From NCBI RefSeq assembly GCF_000715075.1, contig NC_134089.1, positions 103,733,157 through 103,797,156 on the forward strand: a stretch of DNA of 64,000 bases. Direction: 5' to 3'. Numbering within the stretch: the first letter of the stretch is position 1; each line of letters opens with the position of its first letter. The notes beneath the pieces are model-generated. The model was not told the origin of the DNA. It was given only the letters and a program-made list of their open reading frames with translations, and did no database searches. The translations under genes were made by a program, and so were the position numbers. This document shows, in pieces, positions 10,385 to 21,919 of this stretch. Origin of the DNA: Nicotiana tabacum (taxonomy: Eukaryota > Streptophyta > Magnoliopsida > Solanales > Solanaceae).

Positions 10385-12698
10385 TATCATACCTCCTTTT
10401 TTACCCAAAAGGGTATTGGGAGTTTTTCCAATTAAAGTGATAATAACCGAAATGAGATTATTTATATTCAAATTCAGAGTCACCACTTGGGATAATTTAT
10501 GGTGTCCCAAGTCACCGGTTTAAACTCCCGAATCGAGGAAGTTTGACTCTGTTTTAGAGTACGCGAAGCACAAAAATCCGGATAAGGAATTATGTTAACC
10601 TGAGAAAAGGTGTGAGGCACTCCAGGGTTTTGTGATTTTAGCACGATCGCTTAACTATTAATAATTGGCCTAATTATCTGATTTATTACATATTTAAAAC
10701 CTATGTGCATTTTATTCCTTTTAAACTGCTTTTAACATTTATGGAATTATTTTCTGGACAAGGCACCATGTCGTACACTTGTCTTTTTACTACGTATTGC
10801 AAACCGCGTTACATGAAATGCACCCACGATTTACAACGTGTTTATTTTATTATTAGTATTCAAAGTTATGGCCGGATCACATGAAATGCACACCTGAATT
10901 TGGAGTTGTGTATTGTGACCATGCCACGAGAATCGTACCCATAGTCACGATGATTACTTACGCTCCGAAAAGTTTGCCTACCCATGTGTTAACAGACCTA
11001 ACATGCTCCTAACAGTCAAAGAAATAAAACGAAACTAAATAAAACATTTATGTTCTAATTTCTCGTTCAATTTAATTATCCAACCCTCGGTATTACAAAT
11101 AAATAAAATTTAACACATGCTAATACCACCAAAAATCATTAAATCAGTGAAATTAAAAGCAAAATGCATCACTTCACAATGTAATAGAATATAGCAACAA
11201 AGAGGAAGGTTTAGAATGGACCTCAAGCAATTACAGTAGAGTAACTGGGATCGGAATAGATACTCGACGGACGAAACATCGATCCATAATATGGTTCATT
11301 TCTTCATAAAACCACACATCATAAAGATCTGCTACACCAAGTCTTTAAACTAACCAATTAAAATCCAATTTTCCAGTGGATAAGCTTTAACAAGCTCTTG
11401 TGTATAGGTATGTTTGGACAAATAAGGTGCAACTGCATCTTCTTCCTTTCTCTTTAGACAGAGCCAACTTGAAGTTCTAGGGTTGTTGCTAGTTCCAACC
11501 TCTTAATTAAAATGATTAAAATTCGCCTGAGGAAGTGATATGGGGAAAAGGCTGGCCGAAGCAAATAAGACTTGAGCGTGGAGTTTTGGTGGTAAGGGAT
11601 CTTGACGACAGGGGAAGGGACTGTTGCATGCGTGCGTGGTTGCCGGAGTTATGGTGGTGGGCCGGTGTTTTGGTTGAGAGTGATGGCTATTTTGTGTGGA
11701 GGAGATAGGTGTCGTTTTTGTGTATTTTCGAGTAGAGGTCTTTGGTTGGTGTGAGAAAAGGGGCTGCTGTGATTGATTTTGGTTAAGAAGATGAAGCAAA
11801 AGGGAACGACTGAGGGGGTCTCCTGCTGCGCTTGGGGTGTTCGATGAGCAGATGCTCTTGTGTGGAGGAGATGGTCGCTGGTATTTGGAGTTGCGGCTGG
11901 GAGCTCTTGGTCTTTTGTATGTGTTCGCTACTGAAGATTAGGGTAGGGATTCTAGGTTTTTTGGTTAAGAATAAGGGTATTGTTTGGGTGAGGGTGACGT
12001 GCGACGGCAATGGGGTGGTTTTGAAGGCTGGTGCGACTGTTCGGCGTGAGCAGCCGGTGGACTGGCGGCTGGGCTATTAGGGTGTTCTCTAGGGTGTTGT
12101 GAAAAATGAAGAAGAAGGGTGGTAACGGTTGGGGGGTCTCTAGTCTTAGGTCTCTTTTAAACTGTTAGGGTTTTATGGGTATTAGGCTTGGATTTATGGG
12201 CTAAGGTTCAGAAAATTAGGCCTAAAAATGGGTTGTTTGAGCCCAAATTTTATTTTTTCTCCTCGAACAAGACTAAAATTACTACCCCATTTACTAATTA
12301 ATCCTACTTAAGTAAAATAACTATAAAAATAAAACTAACCGTTAAAACAAACCTATTTTTTGGTATTTTTCAAATATCATACAAAAAAATGCAATTAGAT
12401 TAAAATTATTGCAAAATTAAAATAATATTCCTACCAAACTACTAATATTCCTGAAAATAAAGTGGAACTATTTTTGTATTTTTTTGAATTTTATGAAAGG
12501 TAGATAAACTAAAAGTAACAAGATAAAAATATCAATTACCTAAATAAAAGAAAATATTTTTTTTGTAATTTTTATTTTTGTGACAAAATAAAGTAAAAGA
12601 GTCAAAACTAGTTGAAATAGCGATATTAGGACTAAACTAAATATTTAAATGCTAAAATATATAAATTCTTGGGGAGAGTCAAAAATTACATGTCTACA
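10385..12698 (-). repeat. 5' LTR of element C
   Basis: The LTR is 2.3 kb, shorter than the 4-kb LTRs of A and B. In sense it runs TGTAGACATG... to ...GGAGGTATGATA, so the closing CA has mutated to TA. Its U5 keeps the CAGAGTC(A)CCA second primer-like 11-mer (10475-10485, one mismatch) and the ACTTGGGA/TCCCAAGT inverted repeat. Open frames on either strand around 11500-12080 are not conserved in the left copy and are not called. Confidence 0.8.
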
Positions 12699-13038
12699 AC
12701 CACTACGTTGGCTAACCAATCTGGGTATTTGGCCTCCCTAATGGACCCTATTTTAAGGAGTTTAGATACCTCGTCTTTGATGAAATCATGTTTGACCTCG
12801 GACTGGGGTCTCCTCTTCTTGCCGGGTGGAATTTCGGGTCCAGGCTTAGCTGGTGAGTGGTTACTTTCAGCGGAATCCCTGTCATATCAAGGTAGGACCA
12901 AGTGAAACAATCTATGTTAGCTATAAGAAATTGAATGTGTTTTTTCCTAAGCTCGGGACTTAATCTCGTGCCTAGGTATACCTTTCGATCGGGTAGATGC
13001 TCGATCAATATGACCTGTTCCAGCTCCTCGACCGTCAA
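12699..13038 (-). pseudogene. pol: Reverse transcriptase N-terminal fragment of element R
   Basis: The frame encodes the segment leading into the RT fingers: a linker (LPDRKVYLGTRLSPELR), DCFTWSYLDMTGIPL and then, in another frame, KYPDWLANVV. It ends abruptly at 12699, exactly at the border of element C, within the NVV-VPKK RT motif. No catalytic residues are included. It can only be a remnant. Confidence 0.8.
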
Positions 13039-13229
13039 TTTAGTGGCGTCGGAATCATCAGGGTCTATAAAAGACCTAAGAACCTCGTAGTCATCGTCTT
13101 CATCAGTCCCCTATTTCTCCGGTTGGTGCGGGGTTGGTGTCGGTAACTGCTATTTGTCTTCTTACTTTATGGCCGAACTTGGCCCCTTTGTAAGTGCAGA
13201 TATCGGGATCGCCTCTTTGACCACAAAAA

Positions 13230-13772
13230 TTTCCTTTATGGATGGATTCTCTCCATAGATTGTTTTAATCCTCCCGGTGTTGGGAATTTTAACACTTGGT
13301 GCAAAGTCGATGCCACTGCTCTCATGTTGTAGATCCATGGCCTCCCAAATAGAGCGTTGTACCTCATGTCTCCTTCGATCACATAAAACTTGGTTTCCTA
13401 GATGGTCCCTATGGAATTCACTGGTAATGTTATCTCCCCTTTAGTGGTTTTACATGCCATGTTGAATCCGTTTAGAACTCGGACTGCAGGCACGATTTGA
13501 TCTTGTAGGCCGAGCTGTTCTACGACCCTTGATTTAATGATGTTGGTCGAGCTACCTGGATCAATTAACACATGCTTAACTTGAGATTTATTTATGAGTA
13601 CAAATATTATCAATGCATCATTGCGAGGCTGCATGATCCCTTCTGCATCGTCGTTGTTGAAAGACAAGGCTCCTTCCGGTGCGTAATCTCGAGTCCGTTT
13701 TTCCCTTGTGATTGATACTCTGGTCCGCTTCAACATCCGTCCATTAGGGACATATACTCCACCGATAATCAT
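13230..13772 (-). pseudogene. pro: Aspartic protease region of element R
   Basis: The intact frame at 13398-13772 includes the active-site segment HVLIDPGSSTNIIK and the following EQLGL helix. After a stop, the downstream part at about 13320-13350 still reads RYNALFGRPWI, the C-terminal protease motif. The family cleaves Gag-Pol precursors. The stop at 13398 and the absent RT make it non-functional here. Confidence 0.75.
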
Positions 13773-13805
13773 GTTAATGACGTGTTGAGGTTCTTCTTGT
13801 TCGGC

Positions 13806-15036
13806 CTATTTATTAGAATCCCTATTTCTAAAATGGTTTTTGGCTCGGTCGTTTAGGAATTCTCGGAGGTGCCCGTTGTTGAATAGCCGGGCTACTTCCT
13901 CTATCAATTGTCGGCAATCCTCTGTTCTGTGGCCATTAGTTCCATGGTATTTGCACATCTGGTTAGGATCTCTTTGGGATAGATCAGATTGTTGAGGTCG
14001 AGGCCATTTGGTGTCCTTAATGCGTCCGATAGCTGATACAATGGCGACGACATCGATGTTAAAGTTGTATTCTGATAACCTTGGTGATTCCTTAGGCCCG
14101 ATAGGTCTGTCGAAACTGTTTTTGCTCATGAGTCCCAGTTGCTCTAACCTCGATCACTTCTGCTCTCATTTTGCATAGAATTCTGCCTGGACCCACTACT
14201 TCTTCGGTTTCCATTTTGGAACCTGGACACAAACTCCTTGAGCATCTCATTATCCTTCTGTCTTACTTTGAAAGGTCCGACTTCCTGGTTTCAACCTTGA
14301 TAGCCTTGGCATGTGCTTTCACGAAAGAGTCTGCAAGCATAGCAAATAAGTCAATAGAATTAAGAGGTAAATTGTGATACCATATCATAGATCCCTTCGA
14401 CAGGGTCTCTCTGATTTTCTTCAATAGGACAGACTCGATCTCATCATCCTCTACGACGTTCCCTTTCATGGCGCATATGTAGGATGTAACATGCTCGTTT
14501 GGTTCGGTCGTTCCGTTGTACTTAGGAATCTTGGGCACGGAAGTTTTAGGGATTGGATTTGGAGCCGCACTCGGAGGGAAAGGTTTTTGCACGAACTTCT
14601 TGAAATTCAGGCCTTTCAATATCAGTGGCGTTCCCAGGATTTTGTTGACCTTGGAATTGTAGGTTTCTACCTTTTTGTCATTCGCTTCGATTTTTCTCTT
14701 CCCTGATTCTATCTGTTTTCTCAGCTCCTCGAGCATTTTTATGATCTCGGGGTTAGTCCCCGATTCATTTCCATTCGACCTCCCTGCGTCTGGTTCGTCC
14801 ATGTGGGTGATTTACTAGGACGGATCGGGTTCAATTCTGCTCGGTGCACGGCTTTGGTTCTGTAATTGAGCTGTCGCCGCCTGTTGAGCCTGTAACATTT
14901 CGAAGATCATCCGTAAATTAATCTCGTCTCCATTGTTTAGAGTATTTTGCGGTGCCGATCGGGCTCCACCACAGATGTTATTCTCAGGGTCGGTAGGCAG
15001 ACTTGTGTCGATAGCCACATGCAAGTTAGCTTCCAA
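13806..15036 (-). pseudogene. gag: gag of element R, in three pieces
   Basis: Frames at 14815-15036 (N-terminal, IFEMLQAQQAATAQLQNQSR), 14263-14802 (coiled-coil start, then the Gag core with EPNEHVTSYICAMKGN and MIWYHNLPLNSIDLFAML) and 13806-14129 (C-terminal) are collinear and separated by stops or shifts. The C-terminal piece has a zinc knuckle CKYHGTNGHRTEDC, a C-x2-H-x4-H-x4-C variant typical of this Tat branch. Gag forms the particle and binds the RNA. Confidence 0.8.
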
Positions 15037-15261
15037 CGAGTTCGCGACTGAAATTCCGACGGGATCAACGGCCGGTACCTCGTTACCAAGCTCTATGTTG
15101 TTATTTTCATAGTGGTGACCGAACTCATTGTCAACAGATAGGGTTTTAATTGTGAGTTTGACATTTTGAGCTTTAACCTGAAATTAGAGGCACTTTAAAG
15201 AATAAGTGTAAAGTAGTGTGTGTTATGGAAATGTGTATCAAATAACCACTATTATCCTTAG

Positions 15262-15280
15262 CCCCACTGTGGGCACCAAA
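15262..15280 (-). other. Primer binding site of element R
   Basis: In sense TTGGTGCCCACAGTGGGGC lies just inside the LTR end. The TGG start fits a tRNA 3' end; I do not assign the tRNA. Confidence 0.6.
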
Positions 15281-15281
15281 C

Positions 15282-16086
15282 TGTTTACCCTCAAAATTGG
15301 GTAACAAATGAATTTGTAAGTGATTTTAAGGATACGTGGATTATATTGACACAAAGAGATAAATTAAATTGCAATTGAAATAAACAATGATAAAGTAAAT
15401 TCAAACGACACGAATTGAACGATTACAACCTTGGGGGGTGAGCCACCCTTGAACAGAATGCACTTCGATCGGTATCAAGACACAGTTGAATAAGAGCTTA
15501 AAAAGAAAATAACACTATATTGTTTCTGAATGCATATTACCGTCTCCTTTTCAAGTGATCGAACTCCCTTTATATAGTAGGGGAGTCCTATATTAGGTAC
15601 AACTCTACAAAAGATAAAAAAAATCCCCTAATTAACTGATTGCTAATCTCACGTTGACATGTGCCGAGATCTCCACCGTGATATTCGGTCGATTACGGAT
15701 ACCACAGCCTTCTGTTGGCCGGGCTTGACTACCTGACAACGTTCTTTGAAATTAATCAAGGCCAAGACCGATTCCGAATCATGTCCCAAATATCCTCGAG
15801 GACGGGTGTCAGGTCCGGACTCAAAATTGATGAGATCCCTACCTCGGTCTAGGCCCTAAGTTACCACATTTAGAGTTTGGCCTATCATGTCGAAGACCGG
15901 AATGTACTTCGAGGCCGGTTTTACCTGTATAAGTAATTCATTGGATGAACTGCCTAATGACATAGAGCATCAAACAACACAAAAAAAAATGAATAAATCG
16001 AAGTGAGTAAGAAATTATTGACACGATGTAAACTTCGAATCTAATTAGACTGCAATGAAATGCGGATGTAGTAGACCACACTTGCT
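15282..16086 (-). repeat. 5' LTR of element R (outer boundary uncertain)
   Basis: The inner end is defined by TGTTTACCCTC (plus strand) beside the PBS. The outer end is not certain: CAAACAACA near 15984 is a possible terminus, and the hAT insertion at 16095 obscures the rest. A TATA box lies at 15569-15576 in sense. Confidence 0.6.
15569..15576 (-). promoter_or_regulatory. TATA box of element R LTR
   Basis: In sense ACTATATAAAGGGAG. It is a strong plant-type TATA, placing the start of R about 30 bases further toward 15540. Confidence 0.65.
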
Positions 16087-16094
16087 AGTGTCAG

Positions 16095-17070
16095 CAGGAG
16101 CGGCTCAAGAAGATTGGTGGCCTAAAGCCAATTTTTAATCTGGGACCTTTCAGAAGAAGAAAAAAATTCATCTATATTTTTAATTGAAACCTATTTTTCT
16201 GACTTTTTAAGATGTAAAGTTTTTAATAGTTTCTTTTATAAATAATTTAATCTCTTCTAAGATATTGTTGATCTTAGATAATAGAATTAGATTCAAGAAG
16301 TTCATAACTAGATATCAAAATATTTTTTGATGCTCTGATATACTTGTTGAAACGCTAAAGAATGCACAATATAATTTTATTCAACGGTACTCTTCAACTA
16401 TTTTTTTTATAGAAAAAATAAAACTCTTTTCTTTCTACAGAAAACTATATAACTTATCGAGAACTTAAGCTTTTCTGTAGAAACCAAGAAGAGAATATAA
16501 GAATGTACTACCCATTTTCTGATAAGAAAGATAAAAATAAAACTTGGAATATTGAAGATACCAAAAAATGGATTCTAAAAGTTTATTAAACGTTTTTAGT
16601 GAGAAATGTAAAAGGAGAATAATAATATAAGTACCTCACTAATAATGTCAATCGTAAAATTTAAATAATGAAAACTTTTATATTCGCGACAAGGGTTTAG
16701 GGGAAGTGATTCCCCTTCTCCAATTTTTGCTTCAATGGTTACATCTATACTAAACTAAAAGTTATCTTTACTTTTTATAAATATTTTATTTGTTTATTTT
16801 AACATACCCAGTATATTTAGACCCTACCTCTAAAGATTATTCTGAGATATATATGATTCAACTTACCTTAATTAGATATACTGGGTTCGAGTCCTATGGT
16901 TAAAAAAATCATGTTAAAATGTATTCTCTCTTTTACTAGGCCTTTTGCGGTACGAATTTAGATTAGTCGGGGTTTTAATACAAATACAAGTTGAAAAAAA
17001 AAATTGGGGCCCTCATAATTTGGGGGCCTAAAGCGTTTGCTTTAATGGCTTGACCCTTGAGTCGCCCCTG
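16095..17070 (+). mobile_element. Non-autonomous hAT transposon, 976 bp
   Basis: The flanking 8-bp target duplication AGTGTCAG is perfect (16087-16094 and 17071-17078). The terminal inverted repeats are CAGGAGCGGCTCAAG at the left and the complement of CAGGGGCGACTCAAG at the right, 13 of 15 matching. GGCCTAAAGC lies near both ends (about 16128 and 17029). The interior is AT-rich and has no transposase frame, so it needs a transposase in trans. The 8-bp duplication and CAGGG ends are diagnostic of the hAT superfamily. Strand is arbitrary. Confidence 0.9.
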
Positions 17071-17078
17071 AGTGTCAG

Positions 17079-18400
17079 TAATCAGATGTAGAGGAAGAAA
17101 ATAATCCAGGAACCCTTATATTCCCAAACAGCATCTCTGACTTAATTAATATTTTGGGATTTTATTTACAAAATCCGTAGTGGCTGCATGAGCAGGTGAA
17201 TGATGGCCGCTCATCGTCACGCTTATGTATTCTCTTTCTCATTTCTCTTTTTTTTTTTCGTTACAAAATTTTATATTTGATTTTTGAATTCTTATCTTAA
17301 ATGAATTCATCTCTAATATGTGATCTCGGGTTAAGCCTAGCAAATAGCGCTTTACTCCTCAATAGGCCTATTTAATGCGAATTTGAATTGATAGAGTAAG
17401 TGAATTTCCAATATGGAATGACTTAAAAAATAAAAGAATATAGAATGACTAAAAAAATTCCTCCATATAGATAAAAGTTGTTTTGGTAGTTTAAATACTA
17501 ATTGAGTCAAATTATGGTTTTAAGGCTTATGTGACACTTGGTTAAAGTCAAAACTATTTGCGTAACCACTTATAGTTGAAAAATCTTGAATAAGGGATAT
17601 GATATGATTTCAACGCTTCTAAAAATGGTACTCGAGACTTGACCTTGTAAGTTTAGCCTTGTGATTGTTCTTAAAGTGCATAAAAAATTAACAACTAGTT
17701 AAATTTTGGTTGGATTTTATTCCTCTCTGTATTCTGCCAAATAAATTTTTAAGTTAAACGTCCAGCTTCAACTAAGGTCGATATAGAAAAAGATATTTCT
17801 TCTAGAAAATTTTGTAGACAACTAAGGAAAAGATAAAAGAATAGAGTTCCTCTATGGACTTTGTTATGACTGGAGCTAAAGCTTTGTGGCCTTTCACTAA
17901 AGCACGTCATCACATACTGCAGCACACAGTCCATTATCGGTAATGGAATCAATAGCTTTCCCGAACAGGGATATAGGAAGAAGCCAATAGCCTACAGGCT
18001 TGCCAGCGGACTTGCTTGACCTATTGAAATGCCAGTATAGACTTCTGGCACATGGTCGGCTAGCTAAAGGTCAGCTTCGGTTCTAGGCAAAGATCCGCCA
18101 CATAGACAATTGAGAAGTTTAGTGCAGATTTTTTACAGAAATAAAAAAGCTAATTACCGGGGCAAGGAGTCATGAAAATTAATTGAATTTGGATCTGACT
18201 GAGCGAGGAAGATATGGCCTGGGAACTTTAACCCACGAAGCCCAAGATCAAACGACTCTTTTTAGTGAAAGTCCAAATAAGCATAAGTCATGGCTCTTGG
18301 GCCGGCCGAGGTCCATCAGCTAATCCAGACACAGAATGACATGATTATTGGTCTACTCGTCCTTCATTACTAATGTTCCTCCCAAACGCATACACAAATA
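17079..18400. other. Unrecognised stretch between hAT and Athila-like LTR
   Basis: Mixed AT-rich sequence. The only open frame of note (17749-17952, minus, 67 codons) has no motif I recognise and no supporting context. It may include the rest of the R LTR and older degraded repeats. Confidence 0.4.
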
Positions 18401-19591
18401 TACATGGTCGTACAAGTAATAAAATAATAAATCAAGTATCCATAAAATCTTGTATTAACTACCCACTAAATTCACCAAAATTATTATTCAGTCGAATCAA
18501 GCAGAGTACAAAAGTGTGATTATACTAAACAATAATTCTAACTAGTAACTAAATTATCAAGCAGCAAAATAGTTATTGTGTATTCAGTAGAGACAAATAT
18601 TTCAGGTTGTGATCGATTCATCAATCCTATTGTGCGTTCGTTAATTAACTTCCATTTCATATAATTCACTCATTGTTGCTAATTAATCGAACAATTGCTC
18701 TCGTAGCCTTCCTATTCAAAATAGATTAACGCATATATTCCTATGGAATCAATCTATTAAGAATGTATTAAAATTACGATATTTAATTAAGCATGGTGAC
18801 TAGGTATATTCCTGTCCTAACCACAAATCTGCATCCTCAGAGTTAGTATCATGCTCTCTTCAATTCTTCTCTAATCTAAACATGGTTTTTCCACGCATAG
18901 CATAGATAGTAAATAGAACCTAACTGTTGGCTAGACAATTAAGCAATTAATCATAGAATTGAAGAAACAATCATATATTGGTGAAATGTAATTAAGGTTA
19001 AGTCAACTTTAAATAACAATATTCATGGCTAAATCACAACCCTAGAACTATGGGTTTTAGCCACTCATGATAATATCAAAACAAATTCACAAGTGTTGAA
19101 TAATTGAAAATACTAAGAAAAGATGAAGAAAACTGAGATATCCTCGCTCCCGGGTGTTCCTCGTGCGTATTTTTCCATCAAAGTGGCGCCACCCCTCTCA
19201 AAATAGGCTTAGTCTTGCTTTTATATGCATTGGGTAGGTCTTGGGCCGAAATAACCTTGTCCCCGGCAAAGTTGGAGAAGTTCCCGTCACTAGCACCCAG
19301 GGCAGCTTGTGGCGCTTGCCGTTGGCAAATTAAACATTATGGATATGGCGGCGCAGGTAGCGCCCTACGGTGCCTGTGGCGTTACAATGGCTAATTTTTC
19401 ATCTTTTGCTTCTTTTTTTTTTACTCTAATCTCGTACCTTTCGCCCTCTATTGCCTCCGGATGATTCCTACATATAAAAATAATACGAATAAGCATAAAT
19501 CAATACAATTCACATCCGAAATCTATGAAACACGAGTAAAATATGAGGCGATATACATATAAATATATATACATTAAGCTAAATATCAACA
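18400..19591 (-). repeat. Athila-like 3' LTR (U5 boundary approximate)
   Basis: The inner border is clear: in sense, a purine-rich AAGTGTGAGG is followed by TGTTGATATTTAGC at 19591, the arrangement commonly seen at the 3' end of Athila-type and related gypsy elements. The phrase AACCCTAGAACTATGGGTTT near 19040 also occurs in such LTRs in my experience. A good TATA box supports promoter function. The left end near 18400 is a guess. Confidence 0.5.
19218..19227 (-). promoter_or_regulatory. TATA box of the Athila-like LTR
   Basis: In sense GCATATAAAAGCAAGAC, inside the LTR about 370 bases from its U3 end. Confidence 0.6.
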
Positions 19592-20071
19592 CCTCACACT
19601 TAGACTCTTGCTCTTCCTTGAGCAATGGGACTATCAACTACACCCTAACAACGTACACATCTCAACTAGAGAGGAGCACTTTAATATTTTACCCATACAC
19701 GCTACCCTTGACTATGATCCATACACGGCAATCAAGCATGAACATATAAAATTCACATTCTTTCCGTTTAAACATGCCCAAGTATATCACTTTAATTCAA
19801 TCAATTCAAACAACCTATCCGTAACCACCCTACCTCAAGAGCCGACTCGTTACCACTAAGCATCCTCAACTCGCGCACTCACCTAACAAAAGAAGCTTAC
19901 AACATTACCAATCCTTCATGAGATCATGTGCCCTCACCACAAACAAAAGAATGAATATAGAATATTCTACACATTCACGTATGACCTTGAACAAAATTTA
20001 AGGATATCACACAATTGAACAAAATTTGCTCACTCTTATAAAGAATTTCACGTGCATCTTGTGGTCATACC
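19592..20071 (-). mobile_element. 3' internal remnant of the Athila-like element
   Basis: In sense it ends TTGCTCAAGGAAGAGCAAG shortly before the PPT-like AAGTGTGAGG. No long conserved frame is present; the two short plus-strand frames here are antisense and of low information. It is cut at 20071 by the Tekay-like LTR. Confidence 0.45.
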
Positions 20072-20740
20072 TGTCACGACCCAAGTTTGCCCTCCGTGAA
20101 CTGTCGTGACGGCACCTAGTCTCTACGACTAGGTAAGCCTAACAATTGCGGAAAAAGAAACAAAATACGAAAAACTAATAAAACTGAAGATAAACAAATA
20201 TAGAAGCGTTTAAGATGTCGCTCGGCATATACTAATACAAGATCTCAAAAACTGAACAACTTCCCAAAACTCGGAATCTCATGAAATCACATGCTAAGGA
20301 TCCTACATTGTGCGCTAACTCCAGAATGTCTAAAACAAAGTAAATACCGATGGGCTGTAACAACAAGAGAGAATGGAGAGGGACTCTTCGGTCTACGGAC
20401 GTGGCAGATATACCTCGAAGTCTCTGAAGAATCGCCTCGCCTCAGGGGTAGTAGGGCTGAGCCGAAGAACCTGGATATGCACATAAAAAACATGCGCATA
20501 AAGGGCATGAGTACACCATAACGGTACTCAGTAAGTGACAAGCCTAGCCTCGATCGAGTAGTGATGAGGAAGGTCAGGGCCCTACTGATTATAGCTGAAA
20601 AACGAGGCAAAAAAGTATAAAATATGACAATATAATTAAATGCTAACAGTATGAAGTAACACAGGATAATAAGAATAACAAAAATACAACAGAGAAAAAC
20701 ATCACAGAAACAATACAGTTCAACACAGAGATAGCAATTA

Positions 20741-21020
20741 GGGATCTACCAGGATACCGTCCTATAGCCCCCAAATGTAAATATCCAGCAAATCGGGGAT
20801 CTACCAGGATACCGTCCTGTAGCCCCCAAATATAAATTTCCAGTGGATTCTCCCAGGTGTCGTCCCGTAGTCCAACTCATAGTGCATCGGGGATCTACCG
20901 GAATCCCGAGCCGTAGTCCCCAAATGTAAATACCCAGTACTAGGGAAATCTACCTGGTGCAGTCCCTTAGTTCCAATATAAATGTGCAGGGGGATCTACC
21001 GGGATACCATCCCGTAGTCC
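20741..21020 (-). repeat. Tandem repeats inside the Tekay-like LTR
   Basis: About six imperfect units of 45-58 bp, each with GGGGATCTACCRGGATACCG or a variant followed by TCC(C/T)GTAG(T/C)CCC. They lie downstream of the predicted start, in R/U5. Confidence 0.7.
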
Positions 21021-21880
21021 CAAAGTAAACAAACAGCAGCAACACAAAAAATACTCAATTCAATTCAAATTTCATACCAAGGTAAAACAGGTATGTCTAA
21101 CTTAGCATGCTGCACATAATTCAAATAAGGCAGTTTGAGCAAGTAAAGCAATTAAGTCAATTAGACACGATTCCCTAAGCTAACAACATGCTTAAATTGC
21201 AAGTAGTATAAACAGGAAAGGAAACACAATTATAGTTACTAAATAAAAATAGGATTTTCAACAATTAGCATAAGTACGCACTCGTCACCTCACGTACAAG
21301 GCATTTCAAATATCAACAATACCAAATCCTAAGGGGAGTTCTCCCACACAAGGTTAGGTAAGCCACTTACCTCGAACCGACTCAAAAATCAACCTGAAAC
21401 CACGCTCCTACCACGAGTACTCGACTCCAAATGGCCCAAATCTATTCAAATCAATTACATAATGTAAATATAACTTCAACTAACTGATTCCACTAATTAA
21501 TTCTAAGCTAATACACAAAATTAGAAAAAATGACCAAAACGCCCCCAGGCCCACATCTCGGAATCGGGTAAAATTTATAAATTCAGAATCCTCACACTCT
21601 CACGAGTTCATTCATACCAAAAGCACCAAAATTGGACCCCAAACGGTCCCTCAGATCATCACTCAAAGCTCTCCAATTAACCAAGCCCTAACCCCTAATT
21701 TACCACTGATTTTTCTTTAAATTTCATGCTTACAATGATAAAAATTACCATAATAACGAGCTTAAAGACCAAAGACTTTACGTCAATGAATCCTTATGAA
21801 AATCTCCCTTGAAATTTGCTCTCCAAAGTTTCTTCCCGTTGAAATATTATGAAAAATAACCCAAATTCGCAAAGGAAATC

Positions 21881-21890
21881 TTTTTATACT
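21881..21890 (-). promoter_or_regulatory. TATA box of the Tekay-like LTR
   Basis: In sense GAAAGTATAAAAAGATTTCC. It lies only 30-40 bases from the point where element B inserted, so its upstream promoter has been replaced by the U5 end of the B 3' LTR. Confidence 0.55.
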
Positions 21891-21919
21891 TTCTGACCTA
21901 GCTTTTTCGCACCTACGGT

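Larger units (their letters stand above)
983..12698 (-). mobile_element. Element C: non-autonomous Ogre relative lacking ORF1, protease and pol
   Basis: It has a 3' LTR at 983-1958 (cut by D), an internal region at 1959-10384 and a 5' LTR at 10385-12698. PPT, PBS, leader, gag, intron borders, 3' UTR arrays and all four copies of the conserved hairpin motif are recognisable and collinear with elements A and B. ORF1, protease, RT and RNase H are absent, and only a faint integrase remnant remains. The whole element is inserted in the RT gene of element R. LTR-flanked elements that keep gag but lack pol have been described in plants (TR-GAG type); whether C moved in this form or decayed after insertion cannot be decided from one copy. 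Confidence 0.8.
12699..16086 (-). mobile_element. Element R: 5' part of a Retand-like Tat (Ty3/gypsy) retrotransposon
   Basis: In sense order it has LTR, PBS, gag, protease and the first part of RT, where element C inserted. The remainder must lie beyond the left side of element C, outside the window. The gene order, the CHHC zinc knuckle and the protease DPGSS active site fit non-Ogre Tat elements of Solanaceae. It is also cut on its LTR side by the hAT element at 16095. Confidence 0.75.
20072..21919 (-). repeat. Tekay/Del-like LTR fragment
   Basis: The left end, TGTCACGACCCAAG on the plus strand, is a common terminus of Solanaceae chromovirus LTRs. In sense this is the U5 end. No iMet-type PBS follows it, so it is a 3' or solo LTR. 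A TATA box in sense at 21881-21890 is followed immediately by the insertion site of element B at 21919, so most of U3 is displaced beyond the window. Confidence 0.6.

Noticed and set aside
11503..12080. Frames of 75-98 codons in the LTR of C, also at 1235-1471
   Set aside because: The plus frames at 1235 and 11832 resemble each other only because both are LTR copies; they differ in start and frame length and there is no further support for translation.
17749..17952. 67-codon minus frame as a host gene exon
   Set aside because: No recognisable domain, no splice context that I can support, and surrounded by repeats.
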